From Clostridium hydrogenum (GTDB lineage Bacteria > Bacillota > Clostridia > Clostridiales > Clostridiaceae), in NCBI RefSeq assembly GCF_021432385.1, contig NZ_JAEACT010000004.1:983501-1047500 (forward strand): 64,000 nt of DNA. The letters run 5' to 3'. Both the position numbers and the translations under genes were made by a program. The stretch's first letter is position 1, and every line of letters starts with the position of its first letter. The notes beneath the pieces were generated by a model. It made no database searches, was not told where the DNA came from, and was given only the letters and a program-made list of their open reading frames with translations. Shown piece by piece: positions 25,572-33,464 of this stretch.

Positions 25572-26237
25572 ATGGGAGTTTTTAAAAGAATATCAAATAT
25601 GATGAGGGCAAAGGTTAATGATACCTTAGATGAAATGGAAAATCCAATTGAATTACTTGATCAAAAAATAAGAGATATGGAAGAAAGCCTTAATACCGCC
25701 AAAGTTTCTTCTGCTCAAATTTTAGGAAACGTTCATGAAATTGAAAAGAAAATGGAAAAGGCAAAATTAGAATCAGCTGATTTTGATGCAAAAGTAAAAC
25801 TTGCTGTACAAAAAGGAAATGATGATCTAGCTAAGAGAGCACTTCAAAAGAAATTAGATGCTGACAAACAATATGAATCTCTTTCAAAAAGTTACGAAGA
25901 TGCATCTAAAAAAGCAGCAGTAATAAAGGACAAATTAAGGGATCTTGAAGAAGAAATCGAAAAAACAAGGACTTACAGAGATGAAGCTGCTGCAAGGTAT
26001 AACAATGCTGAGGCAACTAAGCAAGTAAATGAAGTTCTTTCAAACGTTGATGCTGGCTCAAATAAAATAAATTTAGATGATATAGAAAGAAAAATTGAAA
26101 AGAAAGAAGCTCTTGCAGAAGGCCTAGGAGATTTACAGAACGACACCTCCTTAGATAAAGAATTTGAAAAATTAGGAGAATCAAATCTTGATGATGAATT
26201 AGCAAAATACAAAAATGCTGCTAATGAAAATAAGTAG
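25572..26237 (+). CDS. pspA: PspA/IM30/Vipp1-family protein
   Basis: The 221-residue protein is almost wholly helical coiled coil and starts with GVFKRISNMMRAKVNDTLDE. Characteristic segments are NPIELLDQKIRDMEESLNTA and KRALQKKLDADKQYESLSKS. PspA proteins bind and stabilise stressed membranes. The ribosome site AGGAGG is 8 bp upstream. The neighbours on both sides are unusual: a secreted membrane-anchored protein before it and a cysteine-cluster protein 12 bp after it. No pspBC, pspF or lia genes are present. Confidence 0.92.
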   Translation: MGVFKRISNMMRAKVNDTLDEMENPIELLDQKIRDMEESLNTAKVSSAQILGNVHEIEKKMEKAKLESADFDAKVKLAVQKGNDDLAKRALQKKLDADKQYESLSKSYEDASKKAAVIKDKLRDLEEEIEKTRTYRDEAAARYNNAEATKQVNEVLSNVDAGSNKINLDDIERKIEKKEALAEGLGDLQNDTSLDKEFEKLGESNLDDELAKYKNAANENK

Positions 26238-26249
26238 GAGGTCTTCCTT

Positions 26250-26909
26250 ATGAGTAAGACAGAAGAATTTATATCTAGAGAAAAAGACACTTATGGAAAA
26301 ATTTATTCATCTATAGCATTTGCTATAGATGATATATCAGGATTACTTGATAAATCTACTCTTAATAATAGAAAATATATATCAAGGCAATCTGTATTAA
26401 GTAAATATATGGAGCTTCTTAATTCTGCTAATACAGAAGCAAAAAAAAATAAAGGGTTCTTTGGCAGCATGTTTGAGAGCAATAAATACATAGATCTTCT
26501 TGAGTCATATAAAGCTGATCACAGAGAAGATCTAGATCAACTTGAAAATTGCTGTTCTTGTGAATGCCTGAAATGCACTGCGGAATGTAAGTTTGATACC
26601 TGTAATAGATGTGAAAAATCTGGACGAGTTGCTTACTGTGATCATTCACGAACTAATGTAGTAGTTTTTAAAAACAAAACCTTAGATTTATTAAACAATT
26701 CAACTGGTATAGATGATAGCTATACTGTTTTAGCAATAGTTCAAGATAGTTTAAAGGATAAGCGATATATTCTGCTTGAAAACTTATCAGATGGTGAAAG
26801 ATTTATATTGTATTATTATCCTGGAATTAGGGAAGATTCTTATGGTGAAATAACTGCAGAAGATGACTTCAATTTCGCTGCTGATGCTTATAATCTTCTA
26901 GAACACTAA
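26250..26909 (+). CDS. PspA-linked cysteine-cluster protein of unknown function
   Basis: The 219-residue protein begins 12 bp after pspA, behind AGGAGG. Residues 1-90 are helical and charged, with the pattern of a PspA-interacting coil. Residues 92-128 hold ten cysteines and a histidine in CCSCECLKCTAECKFDTCNR, C, and CDHS, a likely zinc or iron-sulfur site. Residues 130-219 form a beta-rich domain (DSYTVLAIVQDSLKDKRYIL, LENLSDGERFILYYYPG) resembling the DUF1292 fold. I do not recognise the whole protein. Its position suggests it controls or assists PspA, perhaps by redox or metal sensing. Confidence 0.7.
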   Translation: MSKTEEFISREKDTYGKIYSSIAFAIDDISGLLDKSTLNNRKYISRQSVLSKYMELLNSANTEAKKNKGFFGSMFESNKYIDLLESYKADHREDLDQLENCCSCECLKCTAECKFDTCNRCEKSGRVAYCDHSRTNVVVFKNKTLDLLNNSTGIDDSYTVLAIVQDSLKDKRYILLENLSDGERFILYYYPGIREDSYGEITAEDDFNFAADAYNLLEH

Positions 26910-27004
26910 AATTACTTTATTTCCAATGTTTAAATAAGTTCGTATTACAAAACTTGGAGTTAGGAACTTTTGATAGTTGAGCTAGTTTCAATAGATATTA
27001 AAAA

Positions 27005-27316
27005 CTTGCAAAAACAAGGGTGTAGTACAAAAACTTAAATAATAAGTGGGAACTCTGCATAAAAAAATGATGTGAGGAATAGCATTGAAGAAACATTTAA
27101 ATAAAATTTTATAAATCTTATGGACTAAATTGGAAAAGTCTTAGAACTTTCAATTGTTTGAGCTGCCTCTTGCGAGTTATTGAAAGTTCTTAGAATTTTG
27201 CGATTTAGTCTCTTAGATTTATTAATTTTATTTAAGGTTTCAAGATGCTATTAATCACATCATTTTTATGCAGAGCTCCCACTTATTATTTTGTTTTGCA
27301 CTACACCTTTGTTGGC
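27005..27316. repeat. Family E long palindrome, copy E2 (about 310 bp)
   Basis: The arms run AACAAGGGTGTAGTACAAAA, AATAATAAGTGGGAACTCTG, AAAAAAATGATGTGAGGAAT and TAAATAAAATTTTATAAATC, with the near-exact inverse on the right. The centre is GACTAAAT...AACTTTCAATTG / GCGAGTTATTGAAAGTTC. Compared with E1, the block AAGTGGGAACTCTGCAT replaces CCTTTGGTAGGCGTAG in both arms. It fills the gap between the PspA operon and the GH1 gene. Confidence 0.9.
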
Positions 27317-27343
27317 AATAATTTTAAATATCTACAAACAAGC

Positions 27344-28696
27344 TTATAAATTTTCTCCATTAGTCTCCATAACTTGCTTATACCAGTATCCAGAATCCTT
27401 TATGGTTCTTTTCTGTGTTTCGTAATCTACGTGAATAAGTCCAAATCTTTCACCATAGCCTTCTGCCCATTCAAAGTTATCCATTAAGGACCAACAGAAA
27501 TAACCCTTTGCATCTACTCCATCTTCTGCTGCTCTTTTATATTCTTTCAAATATCTATTTAAATAGTCAATCCTTTGAGGATCATGTACTTTTCCATCAA
27601 GGCTTACCCAATCTAAACCTGACATTCCATTTTCAGTTATTACTATTGGCTTTTTATATCTATCATAAAAGAATTTTGGTGCCCAATACAGAGCCTCAGG
27701 AGTTACTGGCCATTTTATTGCTGTTTCAGGATATCCTGCCTTCAATTCTACTACTTCTGGTTTTCCGCTTACACCGGCTCTTACTCTGCCACCTTGATAT
27801 ACATTAATTCCTAAAAAATCAACAGGTTGATGAATTGTTTCCATATCATTTGCGCCAATTTTAGGCATCCATTTTTCAAAAGCCTTAAGGCCTTCTTCTG
27901 GATAATGTCCAAGATATGCTGGATCAATCCACCACGCTGCATTCCATAAATTAGGGCCATCAAATCCAAAGGTTGCTTTTCTTGCCGCTTCTATATCCTC
28001 TTTTGAATTTGTATCTGGAAATGATACTACTCCAATAGGTGCATATCCAATTTCACAGTCCAGCTTTGAATACTTCCTTATAGTTTGAACTGCCTTTCCA
28101 TGTCCAAGAAGAGAATTGTGTCCTGCTAACAAAACATCACTTAAATCAAGTTTTAAACCAGGAGCATGAGTACCCTCTCCATGCCCCAAATTAATATAAC
28201 ATTGAGGTTCATTTTCAGTCATCCAGTGATTAACTCTATCCGACAATCTATCAACAATAACCTTAGTGTATTCAGCAAACCAATTTGAGCTATCACGATT
28301 TAGCCACCCACCTTTTTTATACAATTCCTGTGGGTAATCCCAATGAAAGAGAGTTATATATGGTGTAATTCCATTTTGTAGGAGTTCATCCACTAATTTA
28401 TCGTAAAAATCTAAACCTTTTTCATTAATTTTTCCAATACCATCAGGAAGTATTCTTGGCCAAGAAATCGACATTCTATAGGCTTTTAATCCCATTTCTT
28501 TCATAAGCTTAACGTCTTCTTTGTATCTATGATAATGGTCGCAAGCTACATTTCCTGTATGACCATGCTTTACAAAGCCTGGTCTTTTACAACATGTGTC
28601 CCAAACTGAAAGACCTTTGCCGTCTTCAAATGCCGCTCCCTCAATTTGATATGCAGCTGTAGCTGAGCCCCATACAAAGTCTTCTTTAAATCCCAT
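27344..28696 (-). CDS. Glycoside hydrolase family 1 beta-glucosidase
   Basis: ATG 28696 (MGFKEDFVWGSATAAYQIEG) is chosen, with GGTGG 6 bp upstream; a GTG nine bases earlier overlaps that site. The 450-residue enzyme has the GH1 N-terminal signature, the acid/base Glu in MTENEPQCY and the nucleophile Glu in PIVITENGMSG. The C-terminal FCWSLMDNFEWAEGYGERFG motif is also present. It has no signal peptide, so it cleaves imported beta-glucosides in the cytoplasm. It is the last gene of the importer operon and should finish degradation of oligosaccharides released by the GH16 enzyme. Confidence 0.95.
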   Translation of the reverse strand: MGFKEDFVWGSATAAYQIEGAAFEDGKGLSVWDTCCKRPGFVKHGHTGNVACDHYHRYKEDVKLMKEMGLKAYRMSISWPRILPDGIGKINEKGLDFYDKLVDELLQNGITPYITLFHWDYPQELYKKGGWLNRDSSNWFAEYTKVIVDRLSDRVNHWMTENEPQCYINLGHGEGTHAPGLKLDLSDVLLAGHNSLLGHGKAVQTIRKYSKLDCEIGYAPIGVVSFPDTNSKEDIEAARKATFGFDGPNLWNAAWWIDPAYLGHYPEEGLKAFEKWMPKIGANDMETIHQPVDFLGINVYQGGRVRAGVSGKPEVVELKAGYPETAIKWPVTPEALYWAPKFFYDRYKKPIVITENGMSGLDWVSLDGKVHDPQRIDYLNRYLKEYKRAAEDGVDAKGYFCWSLMDNFEWAEGYGERFGLIHVDYETQKRTIKDSGYWYKQVMETNGENL

Positions 28697-28751
28697 AAAT
28701 ACCACCGTCCATTTTTAATTTTTTATGGCTTAACTTAAGGGTTATATGGAA

Positions 28752-29609
28752 TTAACCCTTAACTCCACCTATTGTAAGTCCTCCAACTATCTTCTTTGAC
28801 ATAAATGCAAAGGCCAACATTATTGGAACAACAGAAATTGTAATACATACATATATAGCACCATAATCAGTTGCATAAACACCTTTTGCAACAACCTGCA
28901 TAATTGGAAGTGTATACTTGTTCATATCTGTTAATATAATAAGAGGTACTAAGTAACTATTCCAAGTTCCTATGAAGGTAAATATTGACATAGTTGCTAT
29001 AGCAGGTGACATAAGAGGTAGTGCTATTTTATTAAATATAGCAAATTCACTGCAGCCATCTATTCTTGCCGCTTCAATTAAAGATTTATTTACTGCTCCA
29101 TCTGTAAATCCTTTAATAAAGAAAACAGAACTTGCATTTGCCATGGCTGGAAGTATTAAAGGAAGATAGCTATTAGCCATACCAATTTTAACTACTAATT
29201 GATAAAATCCTATTAATCCTAATTGCCCTGGAATCATCATTGTACCTAATACAACTGCATAAAGTGCCTTGCTTCCTTTAAATTTATATCTTGAAAATCC
29301 ATAAGCAGTTAATGCACTAAAATATCCGCTTACTACTGTTGTTGCAACTGCAAGAAAAACACTATTAAAAAATCCACGCCAGATATTAGTATTTTGTGTT
29401 AACCTGTGATAATTACTCATTAGAGCTGTACCTGGTGTAAGCCATATTTTTGATGCTACTTCTCCATTTGTATGTGTAGCATTAATAATCATTATATAAA
29501 AAGGAACAAAACATATTACTGCAAGAAGTATCAACAGTACATATAAAAATATTTTACTAGGACTTATCTTTACATTATTAGTTTTAGTCTTTTTTTCTAT
29601 TGCTAACAT
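28752..29609 (-). CDS. Sugar ABC transporter permease (MalG type)
   Basis: I chose ATG 29609 (MLAIEKKTKT), with GGAGG 10 bp upstream; an ATG six bases earlier abuts that site. The 285-residue protein has six membrane spans and the EAA loop (EAARIDGCSEFAIFNKIALP), which docks the ATPase. It is the second permease of a CUT1 family importer. No ATPase gene is in the locus, so a shared MsmK-like ATPase encoded elsewhere is needed. Confidence 0.93.
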   Translation of the reverse strand: MLAIEKKTKTNNVKISPSKIFLYVLLILLAVICFVPFYIMIINATHTNGEVASKIWLTPGTALMSNYHRLTQNTNIWRGFFNSVFLAVATTVVSGYFSALTAYGFSRYKFKGSKALYAVVLGTMMIPGQLGLIGFYQLVVKIGMANSYLPLILPAMANASSVFFIKGFTDGAVNKSLIEAARIDGCSEFAIFNKIALPLMSPAIATMSIFTFIGTWNSYLVPLIILTDMNKYTLPIMQVVAKGVYATDYGAIYVCITISVVPIMLAFAFMSKKIVGGLTIGGVKG

Positions 29610-29620
29610 TGCCATCCCTC

Positions 29621-30523
29621 CTATTCAGCGTCAGGTTTTCTATTGATAACCTTATAAGATATTGCTGAGAATACAAGTATCAATACAAATAAACCGTAAC
29701 CAATTGCAGCACCATATCCATAATTTGAATTTTTAAATGCTGTATTATATAAGTACATAACCATTGTCAAGGTCTTATTTGTAGGTCCACCATTTCCATT
29801 AGTTATAACATAAGGAATATCAAATGTTTGCATACCTCCAATAAGTGATGTTATACAAGTATAAAGCATAGTTTGTTTTAATAATGGAAGTGTTATACTC
29901 CAAAATCCCTGCCAAGGACTTGCTCCATCTATATTTGCAGCTTCATATAATTCAGCAGGTATATTTTTAAGTCCAGCTCCAAAAATTATCATGCTATAGC
30001 CAAACCACATCCACCAACCTATAAGTGATATTATTCCTCTAGAAGCAATTACGCTCTGAAACCAGTTAAAGGGTTGACTAAATATATGAACACTCATTAA
30101 GAACTTATTAATTGCACCCGTTTGCCAATCAAATAAAAATGCAAATAATACTGCTACAGCTGCAGGAGTTACAAGATTAGGGAGATAAAAAACTGCCCTA
30201 AAAAATTCACTTCCTCTAAATTTTGAATTATTAAATAATACCGCAAGCGCAATAGCAACGATAATTTGAGGGACTATACTAACACCCCAAATTACAAAGG
30301 TATTTACTATTGACTGATAAAATACAGGATCGTGAATAAGATAAATATAGTTATGTAAGCCTACAAACGTAGCGTCAGGGGACATTCCATCCCACTTTTT
30401 AAAACTTATTATTAATGAATATATAATCGGATATAATGAAAATATTAAAAATACAACAAAATAAGGTATAATAAAAAGTATTCCATATCTTTCTCTATCT
30501 GTTTTACTTCTTCCTTTTAACAT
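29621..30523 (-). CDS. Sugar ABC transporter permease (MalF/UgpA type)
   Basis: The 300-residue protein has six membrane spans (FIIPYFVVFLIFSLYPIIYS, FVILILVFSAISYKVI and others) and the EAA loop YEAANIDGASPWQGFWSITL. It is the first permease of the CUT1 importer and lies 11 bp upstream of the second. A strong hairpin separates it from the binding-protein gene. Confidence 0.93.
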   Translation of the reverse strand: MLKGRSKTDRERYGILFIIPYFVVFLIFSLYPIIYSLIISFKKWDGMSPDATFVGLHNYIYLIHDPVFYQSIVNTFVIWGVSIVPQIIVAIALAVLFNNSKFRGSEFFRAVFYLPNLVTPAAVAVLFAFLFDWQTGAINKFLMSVHIFSQPFNWFQSVIASRGIISLIGWWMWFGYSMIIFGAGLKNIPAELYEAANIDGASPWQGFWSITLPLLKQTMLYTCITSLIGGMQTFDIPYVITNGNGGPTNKTLTMVMYLYNTAFKNSNYGYGAAIGYGLFVLILVFSAISYKVINRKPDAE

Positions 30524-30542
30524 TAAACCATCTCCTAAGAAA

Positions 30543-30606
30543 TATGCCTTATTAATTGTTTAAAATATACTATTATATTGTTGTTTTAAACGATTAATAA
30601 GGCATA
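30543..30606 (-). promoter_or_regulatory. Intercistronic hairpin between binding protein and permease genes
   Basis: TATGCCTTATTAATTGTTTA and its near-exact inverse form a stem of about 23 bp with an 18-base loop. There is no T-run, so it is more likely an mRNA-stabilising or partial read-through element. Such elements raise binding-protein levels over permease levels in comparable operons. Confidence 0.7.
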
Positions 30607-30614
30607 AGTAATTA

Positions 30615-31979
30615 TTAATCTACAGTCAAATCTGGAAATGCGGTTTTAACATCAGCTTTAAATTGTTTTAAGAATTCGTCTTTTGTCTTTTTTCCTGTTA
30701 TATATAGGTCTAAATCATCTTGGAATTTACTGTTTATAGTCTCATCATACTTAGTAATTAATTTACCATTTATACTTGGAAGCATGCTATTATAAGTTTT
30801 GAATAAGTTTTGTCCACCAGCAAAAGCACTGTTTCCTGCATCAGAAGTTGCTAATTCTTTGATTGAACCTAAATTAGATACAAAATCACTGTGTGCCTTA
30901 GCTTCCCATGTTCCGAACTTTTGAGTAGTCATAAATTTAATTAACTGCCATGCAAGTGCTTTGTTCTTACTCTTACTGTACATACCTATCCAAGTACCAC
31001 CAGCATAGTAATTTGCAGGAGCGTTAGCTAATCCCCAATCTCCACTTGTCTTTGGAGCATTAGTAACTAAGCAAGATTGTAAACCCCAAGTTGGAAGAAC
31101 ATATCCAAATATGCTTTTGCCATTTACTGGACCAGCCATTCCTGCTGACCATGGTGCTGACCATGCTGTAAGTTTATCATCTATACCTGCATCTCTAATT
31201 TGTTTTGCATAATCAACATATTTCATCATGTTAGGGTCAATTACTAATTTATTATTTTCTACCCATGCATGTTGTCTGCTTCCAGTAGCAATTGTATATA
31301 CTTCAGCATAGTTTGGAAGTAACTTAACTGTTCCACCGCTCTTTTCATTTAATTCTTTACCTGCTGCGATTAAAGAATCCCATGAAGAAAATTTCTGGCT
31401 TATTGCAGCTGGATCATCTGTTCCAAAATATTTCTTTGCTAAGCTTCTTCTATAGAATATTCCACCTGGAGTGGCTTGCCATGAAAGTGCTCTAATTCCA
31501 TTATCAGATTGATTTCTTCCAACATCTACTGTATATTTAACTAAATTCTTAGCAATATCTTCTGCATTATATGGTGCTTTAGAAAGGTTTTCGTAATATG
31601 GCATATTAACAAATCTGTTTACAAATGCAGCTTCAGTAGTATATACATCTGGTGCGCCTGAACCTGATGACAATACAGATGCAAGTTTTGTTGAGTATGC
31701 ATTATTATCCATAGGTATAACCGTCAAATTAATCTTAATATTAGGATATTCTTTATGGAATTCATCAAAGAATTTAGATGTCTTAAATTCATCAGTAAAG
31801 GACCACATAGTTATTGTTCCTTTATAATCCTTTGGATTTTTATTAAGGTCACTTGCTGTTATTTTGTCAGAACTTCCAGAACTACCGCTACCACTACTAC
31901 CGCATCCAGTAAGTGCAGTTATTGTTAATGCTGCTGATAGTGTCAATATTAGTATTCTTTTAAGATAGTTTCTTTTCAT
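30615..31979 (-). CDS. Sugar ABC transporter substrate-binding lipoprotein
   Basis: The 454-residue protein has a lipoprotein signal with lipobox LTGC at about residues 23-26 and a Ser/Gly linker. An extracellular solute-binding family 1 domain follows (TITMWSFTDEFKTSKFFDEF, NKALAWQLIKFMT). It should capture beta-gluco-oligosaccharides at the cell surface. It is the first gene of the importer operon and starts behind AGGGGGAA. A candidate LacI operator and a cre-like site lie 100-145 bp upstream. Confidence 0.93.
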   Translation of the reverse strand: MKRNYLKRILILTLSAALTITALTGCGSSGSGSSGSSDKITASDLNKNPKDYKGTITMWSFTDEFKTSKFFDEFHKEYPNIKINLTVIPMDNNAYSTKLASVLSSGSGAPDVYTTEAAFVNRFVNMPYYENLSKAPYNAEDIAKNLVKYTVDVGRNQSDNGIRALSWQATPGGIFYRRSLAKKYFGTDDPAAISQKFSSWDSLIAAGKELNEKSGGTVKLLPNYAEVYTIATGSRQHAWVENNKLVIDPNMMKYVDYAKQIRDAGIDDKLTAWSAPWSAGMAGPVNGKSIFGYVLPTWGLQSCLVTNAPKTSGDWGLANAPANYYAGGTWIGMYSKSKNKALAWQLIKFMTTQKFGTWEAKAHSDFVSNLGSIKELATSDAGNSAFAGGQNLFKTYNSMLPSINGKLITKYDETINSKFQDDLDLYITGKKTKDEFLKQFKADVKTAFPDLTVD

Positions 31980-32079
31980 TACAATTCCCCCTATATAACT
32001 AAATTTTTTATTAATAATATAGTATCTTAAAATTAAGATTCTATAATTTAAACACCGTTATGAAATTAAAACATTTGCT

Positions 32080-32123
32080 TTTAAACGTATTCATCCATAA
32101 TTTAATGAACCCGTGACCATTTT
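32080..32123 (-). promoter_or_regulatory. Candidate cre-like site and LacI-type operator of the importer operon
   Basis: TTTAAACGTATTCA (32080-32093) matches 12 of 14 positions of the CcpA cre consensus. The block at 32102-32123 keeps the core CCGTG-N-CCAT of the sites at 33287 and 36437. Both lie upstream of the binding-protein gene. The remainder of the gap to the LacI gene is AT-rich and shows nothing else. Confidence 0.5.
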
Positions 32124-32221
32124 TTCGTATACTTACCACTATTATAATTTCTTTATTTATGCCTATACCTAATAATATTTATTAAACCTTTATAATTTCA
32201 CAAGAGTCTTGTAAACTAAGT

Positions 32222-33268
32222 TTACTTTAACTTCATGCAAGACTCTCTTTCTATTAGGTCCACAGGCACAGTATAACTTGCTGAAAAATCTAATTCATTA
32301 TCAATTGAAGTAATTAAAGTATTTACAACTATAGATGCCATTTCAGGTATTTTCATTCTTAAGGTTGTTAATGTAGGAGTCAAATGCCTAGCAATTTCAA
32401 TATCATCAAAACCTATTATTGAAATATCTTCTGGTATTCTAAGTCCAAGTTCTTTAATTGCCTTCATAGCTCCAATTGCCATAATGTCATCGCCTAAAAA
32501 TATAGCTGTTGGTTTTTGCTTTGAAAGTAACTTTTTAGTTGCGTTATAGCCACTACTTTCCAAAAATATTCCCTTGACAATCAAACTATTTTTTACCTGA
32601 ATATTAGAATCTAGTAATGCTTGCTTATAACCTTGAAACCTTTCAACGGATGAAAATTTCTCCATATCACCTGTAATATGAGCAATATCTTTATGATTAA
32701 GCTTAATTAAATATTTAATAGCCTCATAAGCACCAGTAAAGTTATCAGAATTTACAATTAAAGATTTTTTATAAATAGCTTTATGTGAATTTAATGACTG
32801 ATCTACCAGTGCAACCTTATAACCAGAATCTATTATTTCCTCAATTATTGGATCATCATTACCTTGCCCAATGAATATACCTCCAACAATTGTCTTATCA
32901 TAAAAAACTTCTTTAACATCTTCATACATACTCATATTACTTACTAAATCAACAAGGACCTTATACCCATGTTTAGCTGCATTATCAATTATTGCTGCTG
33001 TAAAGTTTGAGTAGTAAGGACTAAAAGTAACCCTATCTCCTCCAACTCCATTATCTCCAGATCTTATGTCGACAATAAAAAGTCCTATTGTCTTACTTTT
33101 TATGCCTGCAAGCTTTCTAGCAGAAGCATCAGGAACATAATTATTTTTGTTTATTACATCAAGAACCCTTTGTCTAGTTTCCTCTGAAACATTAGAACTA
33201 TTATTAATTACTCTAGAAACTGTGGTTCTTGAGACACCTGCGATTTTTGCTATGTCTTTGCTATTCAA
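32222..33268 (-). CDS. LacI-family transcriptional regulator
   Basis: TTG 33268 (MNSKDIAKIAGVSRTTVSRV) is preferred because AGGGGTGG lies 5 bp upstream; the longer frame would put 24 improbable residues before the helix-turn-helix. The 348-residue protein has a LacI DNA-binding domain with hinge (RKLAGIKSKTIGLFI) and a periplasmic-binding-type sensor domain (IAIGAMKAIKELGLRIPEDI, SIIGFDDIEIARHLTPTLTT). It lies between the importer and GH16 genes and probably represses both, and itself, until a glucan sugar binds. Confidence 0.93.
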   Translation of the reverse strand: MNSKDIAKIAGVSRTTVSRVINNSSNVSEETRQRVLDVINKNNYVPDASARKLAGIKSKTIGLFIVDIRSGDNGVGGDRVTFSPYYSNFTAAIIDNAAKHGYKVLVDLVSNMSMYEDVKEVFYDKTIVGGIFIGQGNDDPIIEEIIDSGYKVALVDQSLNSHKAIYKKSLIVNSDNFTGAYEAIKYLIKLNHKDIAHITGDMEKFSSVERFQGYKQALLDSNIQVKNSLIVKGIFLESSGYNATKKLLSKQKPTAIFLGDDIMAIGAMKAIKELGLRIPEDISIIGFDDIEIARHLTPTLTTLRMKIPEMASIVVNTLITSIDNELDFSASYTVPVDLIERESCMKLK

Positions 33269-33286
33269 ATGATCCACCCCTATACA

Positions 33287-33308
33287 TTTATGGTACCGTG
33301 TCCATAAA
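33287..33308 (-). promoter_or_regulatory. Candidate LacI-type operator, autoregulatory
   Basis: TTTATGG and CCATAAA enclose TACCGTGT. It lies just upstream of the ribosome site of the LacI-family gene. The same arms and spacing occur at 36437-36458 before the GH16 gene. Confidence 0.7.
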
Positions 33309-33419
33309 CATATTATATTATACTTTTTATAATATTGCAATCCTTTTCACAAATTTAATTATAAAATATTTAAAAATGATTACGAGTTTCATAATATGTA
33401 TTTTTCAAATAATAAATAA

Positions 33420-33453
33420 ACCTGCGTATACCTTATCTCATGCATACGCAGGT
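33420..33453 (-). terminator. Probable terminator after the GH16 gene
   Basis: ACCTGCGTAT and ATACGCAGGT form a 10-bp stem with a 14-base loop, followed on the minus strand by a T-rich but interrupted tract. Confidence 0.6.
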
Positions 33454-33464
33454 CTAATTTATTT

